Positions 62,360 through 64,000 of a stretch of DNA of 64,000 nucleotides are shown here, piece by piece; position 1 is the stretch's first letter, and each line of letters starts with the position of its first letter. The notes under the pieces are model-generated. The model had not been told where the DNA came from, ran no database searches, and worked only from the letters and a program-made list of their open reading frames with translations. Origin of the DNA: Nematostella vectensis (taxonomy: Eukaryota; Cnidaria; Anthozoa; Actiniaria; Edwardsiidae). Where the stretch lies: contig NC_064048.1 in assembly GCF_932526225.1 (NCBI RefSeq), positions 6,554,627 through 6,618,626 of the forward strand, in the 5' to 3' direction. The translations under genes and the position numbers were made by a program.

Positions 62360-63659
62360 GTGAGTGATAAGGGTCAGATACATTATGCTCGTAAACTTAC
62401 CATGATATTTAATTTGAGCGTCACCCCCAAAATATATATTATGCTCAAAATTATGCTCTTGTCGCACCATTATGCTCGAGTGATGCTGTGAAAATAATTC
62501 TCCTTCCAATCCTCCCCCCTTTAAAGAACAGCCCAGAAGAGCTGGTAAAATGATGTAACCAGGCCTCTATATAAAAAAAGCCTCCTGATTAGCAACCAAG
62601 CCTCCTGTGAATCTTTCAGGGATTCGTAAGGCCTAACAGGATTGGCTTGATTACCTCATTGTTCTATTGTATTATTCTTGTTCTTCGTCTGTGGTGCACC
62701 AATCTTGGTGAAATCTGATAGCTTCTACATGACGCAAATTATATGCCGGATTTGATATTTTTCTCTTACATTTTACATTTACATTTTTTTTTACAAAAGA
62801 GAGAAAAGACTTAACAATCTTTTCAGATATTTTTTTTTTGTTAGAGAAATATTCAGTAGTTCATTTTTTTACTTTTGGTAGTATTTAATGTAGGGATTCA
62901 GTTAATGTAAAAATCGTATTTTCGGTATTTCTGTCCACACGAAACTGTTCCGTAACCTTAAGTAATCTCAGCATCGTGGATGTTTTCGTACTTTGTTCAG
63001 TATCCTGTATATTTCTTATGCACACAAGAAGATAACTAGAAAAATACATTTGCATTCACGATTATCATATAAAATTGCTTATATTACCATGCATTACTTA
63101 TTTAAATAAACATAAACAGCAAGACCCTGATAGCACTAGTTAAAGTGTAGTAAGTTTATTTCAACGTTTTGCTGGATTTGTAACATGAAAAATAGATCAC
63201 ACATTCAAATCGATAAGCCCCATCCAAACAGCATCAGCATTGATAAAAATTATAAGCATGTCTGGGACAGGTAATGTATTTCTGTTCACACACTAAGGAA
63301 TCTTATAAAGTTAATATAAATTCCAAAAACACTATGTGATGCTGTTACACAGTTTCCAAAAAACAAAAGTTACCTTAAACTACTTTCACCTCTAGGTTAA
63401 CTATATGTATATATCATTTTCTCCAAAAAATTAAATATTTGGTTACTTTAAGTATTTACTATTATTTGGCATTTCATGCTTTTAGCACTTTTTATCTTAC
63501 AAGTCTATATTATTTTATCTTATTTGTTAGAAGTTAAAGATTTTTTTTACTGCACATAATAAATATGTATCTATCAAAATATCAAATGTAAAATAAACGA
63601 AAAATTTAGGGATGTAAACGACCGTAAATAAATAGAACTTTCTATCCGTTGTTCTGTCC
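62360..63659. other. Gene-free AT-rich DNA
   Basis: If the exon at 62,295 is real, this would be its first intron. No exon seen. Confidence 0.35.
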
Positions 63660-63754
63660 TTAGATGATGTGACAAAGAGGATATTTTACTATGTCACTTG
63701 CCAATCTCTGTTTCTCAGAAGCGCTCAATATCTGGAGTGCTCGGACGGCGCATT
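63660..63754 (-). CDS. Probable last coding exon of an unrecognised gene
   Basis: On the minus strand a T-rich acceptor (TTTTTTTAG) is followed by a 95-bp frame: CAVRALQILSASEKQRLASD, ten more residues, and TAA at 63,660-63,662. The composition is that of an amphipathic helix rather than chance AT-rich sequence. The rest of the gene lies to the right, outside the window. Product not recognised. Confidence 0.35.
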
Positions 63755-63814
63755 CTAAAAAAACACACAAAAAAAATCAATAATTAGATAAATATTTACT
63801 TTAGTTTTGGAAAC

Positions 63815-63960
63815 CGTCATTTTTCATCCTTGCTCGGCCAATTTAACCGTTTAATTGATTGAATGTAAGGCAAGAATTCATAGTAAACTTGCAGGAATTC
63901 GTGTTTATCGCACCTTTTAATCAAAGTTTGATGGCCGCCATCATTAAACACAAGCTTAGA
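63815..63960 (+). repeat. Repeat R1, copy 5 (partial)
   Basis: TTGCTCGGCCAATT, AACTTGCAGGAATTCGTGTT and a GGCCGCCAT segment match the middle and end of copy 1. Confidence 0.5.
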
Positions 63961-64000
63961 CCCCAGCACCGGCTCAAACCATCTTAACTTGATGTAGCAA

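Noticed and set aside
1-64000. Bacterial or viral-genome origin of the whole window
   Set aside because: Spliced host genes, SINEs and MITEs on both sides show animal nuclear DNA; only 15,110-28,652 is virus-like.

Overview
This is a stretch of animal nuclear DNA, most likely from an anthozoan cnidarian (sea anemone or coral type). The host genes have GT-AG introns, the non-coding DNA is AT-rich, there are many small foldback and MITE-like repeats, and class-A GPCRs occur in local tandem clusters. The species cannot be fixed from the sequence alone.

Layout. Positions 1-10,290 hold only repeats and gene relics. An apparently intact intronless neuropeptide-type GPCR lies at 10,302-11,540. A second, unrelated GPCR family forms a decayed tandem cluster: a 3' relic at 14,947-15,103, a frameshifted copy at 29,056-30,069 and a 5' relic at 31,263-31,321. 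A 13.5-kb, GC-rich Polinton/Maverick-type (adintovirus-like) element at 15,110-28,652 is inserted into the first relic. It has 6-bp GGCGGA target-site duplications and ~290-bp terminal inverted repeats.

The element encodes a retrovirus-like integrase, an FtsK/HerA (A32-like) packaging ATPase, a double-jelly-roll-type major capsid candidate, a minor capsid (penton) candidate and several small membrane or structural proteins. In place of a recognisable stand-alone Polinton PolB it has a PolB-palm-like region joined to an SF1 helicase. That replication gene carries two in-frame stops and two frameshifts. At least two other genes are also broken, while the integrase and capsid genes are open. No maturation protease was found. 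The element is therefore a dead or trans-dependent virus-like provirus.

From 35,053 to 59,607 I can assemble a 17-exon + strand gene (5,331 nt, 1,776 residues) with matching splice phases. It encodes a NACHT and WD-repeat protein of the NWD1/NWD2 type, with a predicted N-myristoylation site. Exon 4 has two broken upstream copies. Intron 4 contains two head-to-head intronless genes resembling histamine N-methyltransferase. Introns 14 and 15 hold long minisatellites of 21-bp and 20-bp units; the 20-bp array contains about 45 TGACGTAA motifs. A third, 16-bp minisatellite follows the gene. The right end holds what look like a first coding exon (62,295, +) and a last coding exon (63,660-63,754, -) of genes I do not recognise.

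All assignments come from reading motifs, frames and repeat structure; no database search was run.
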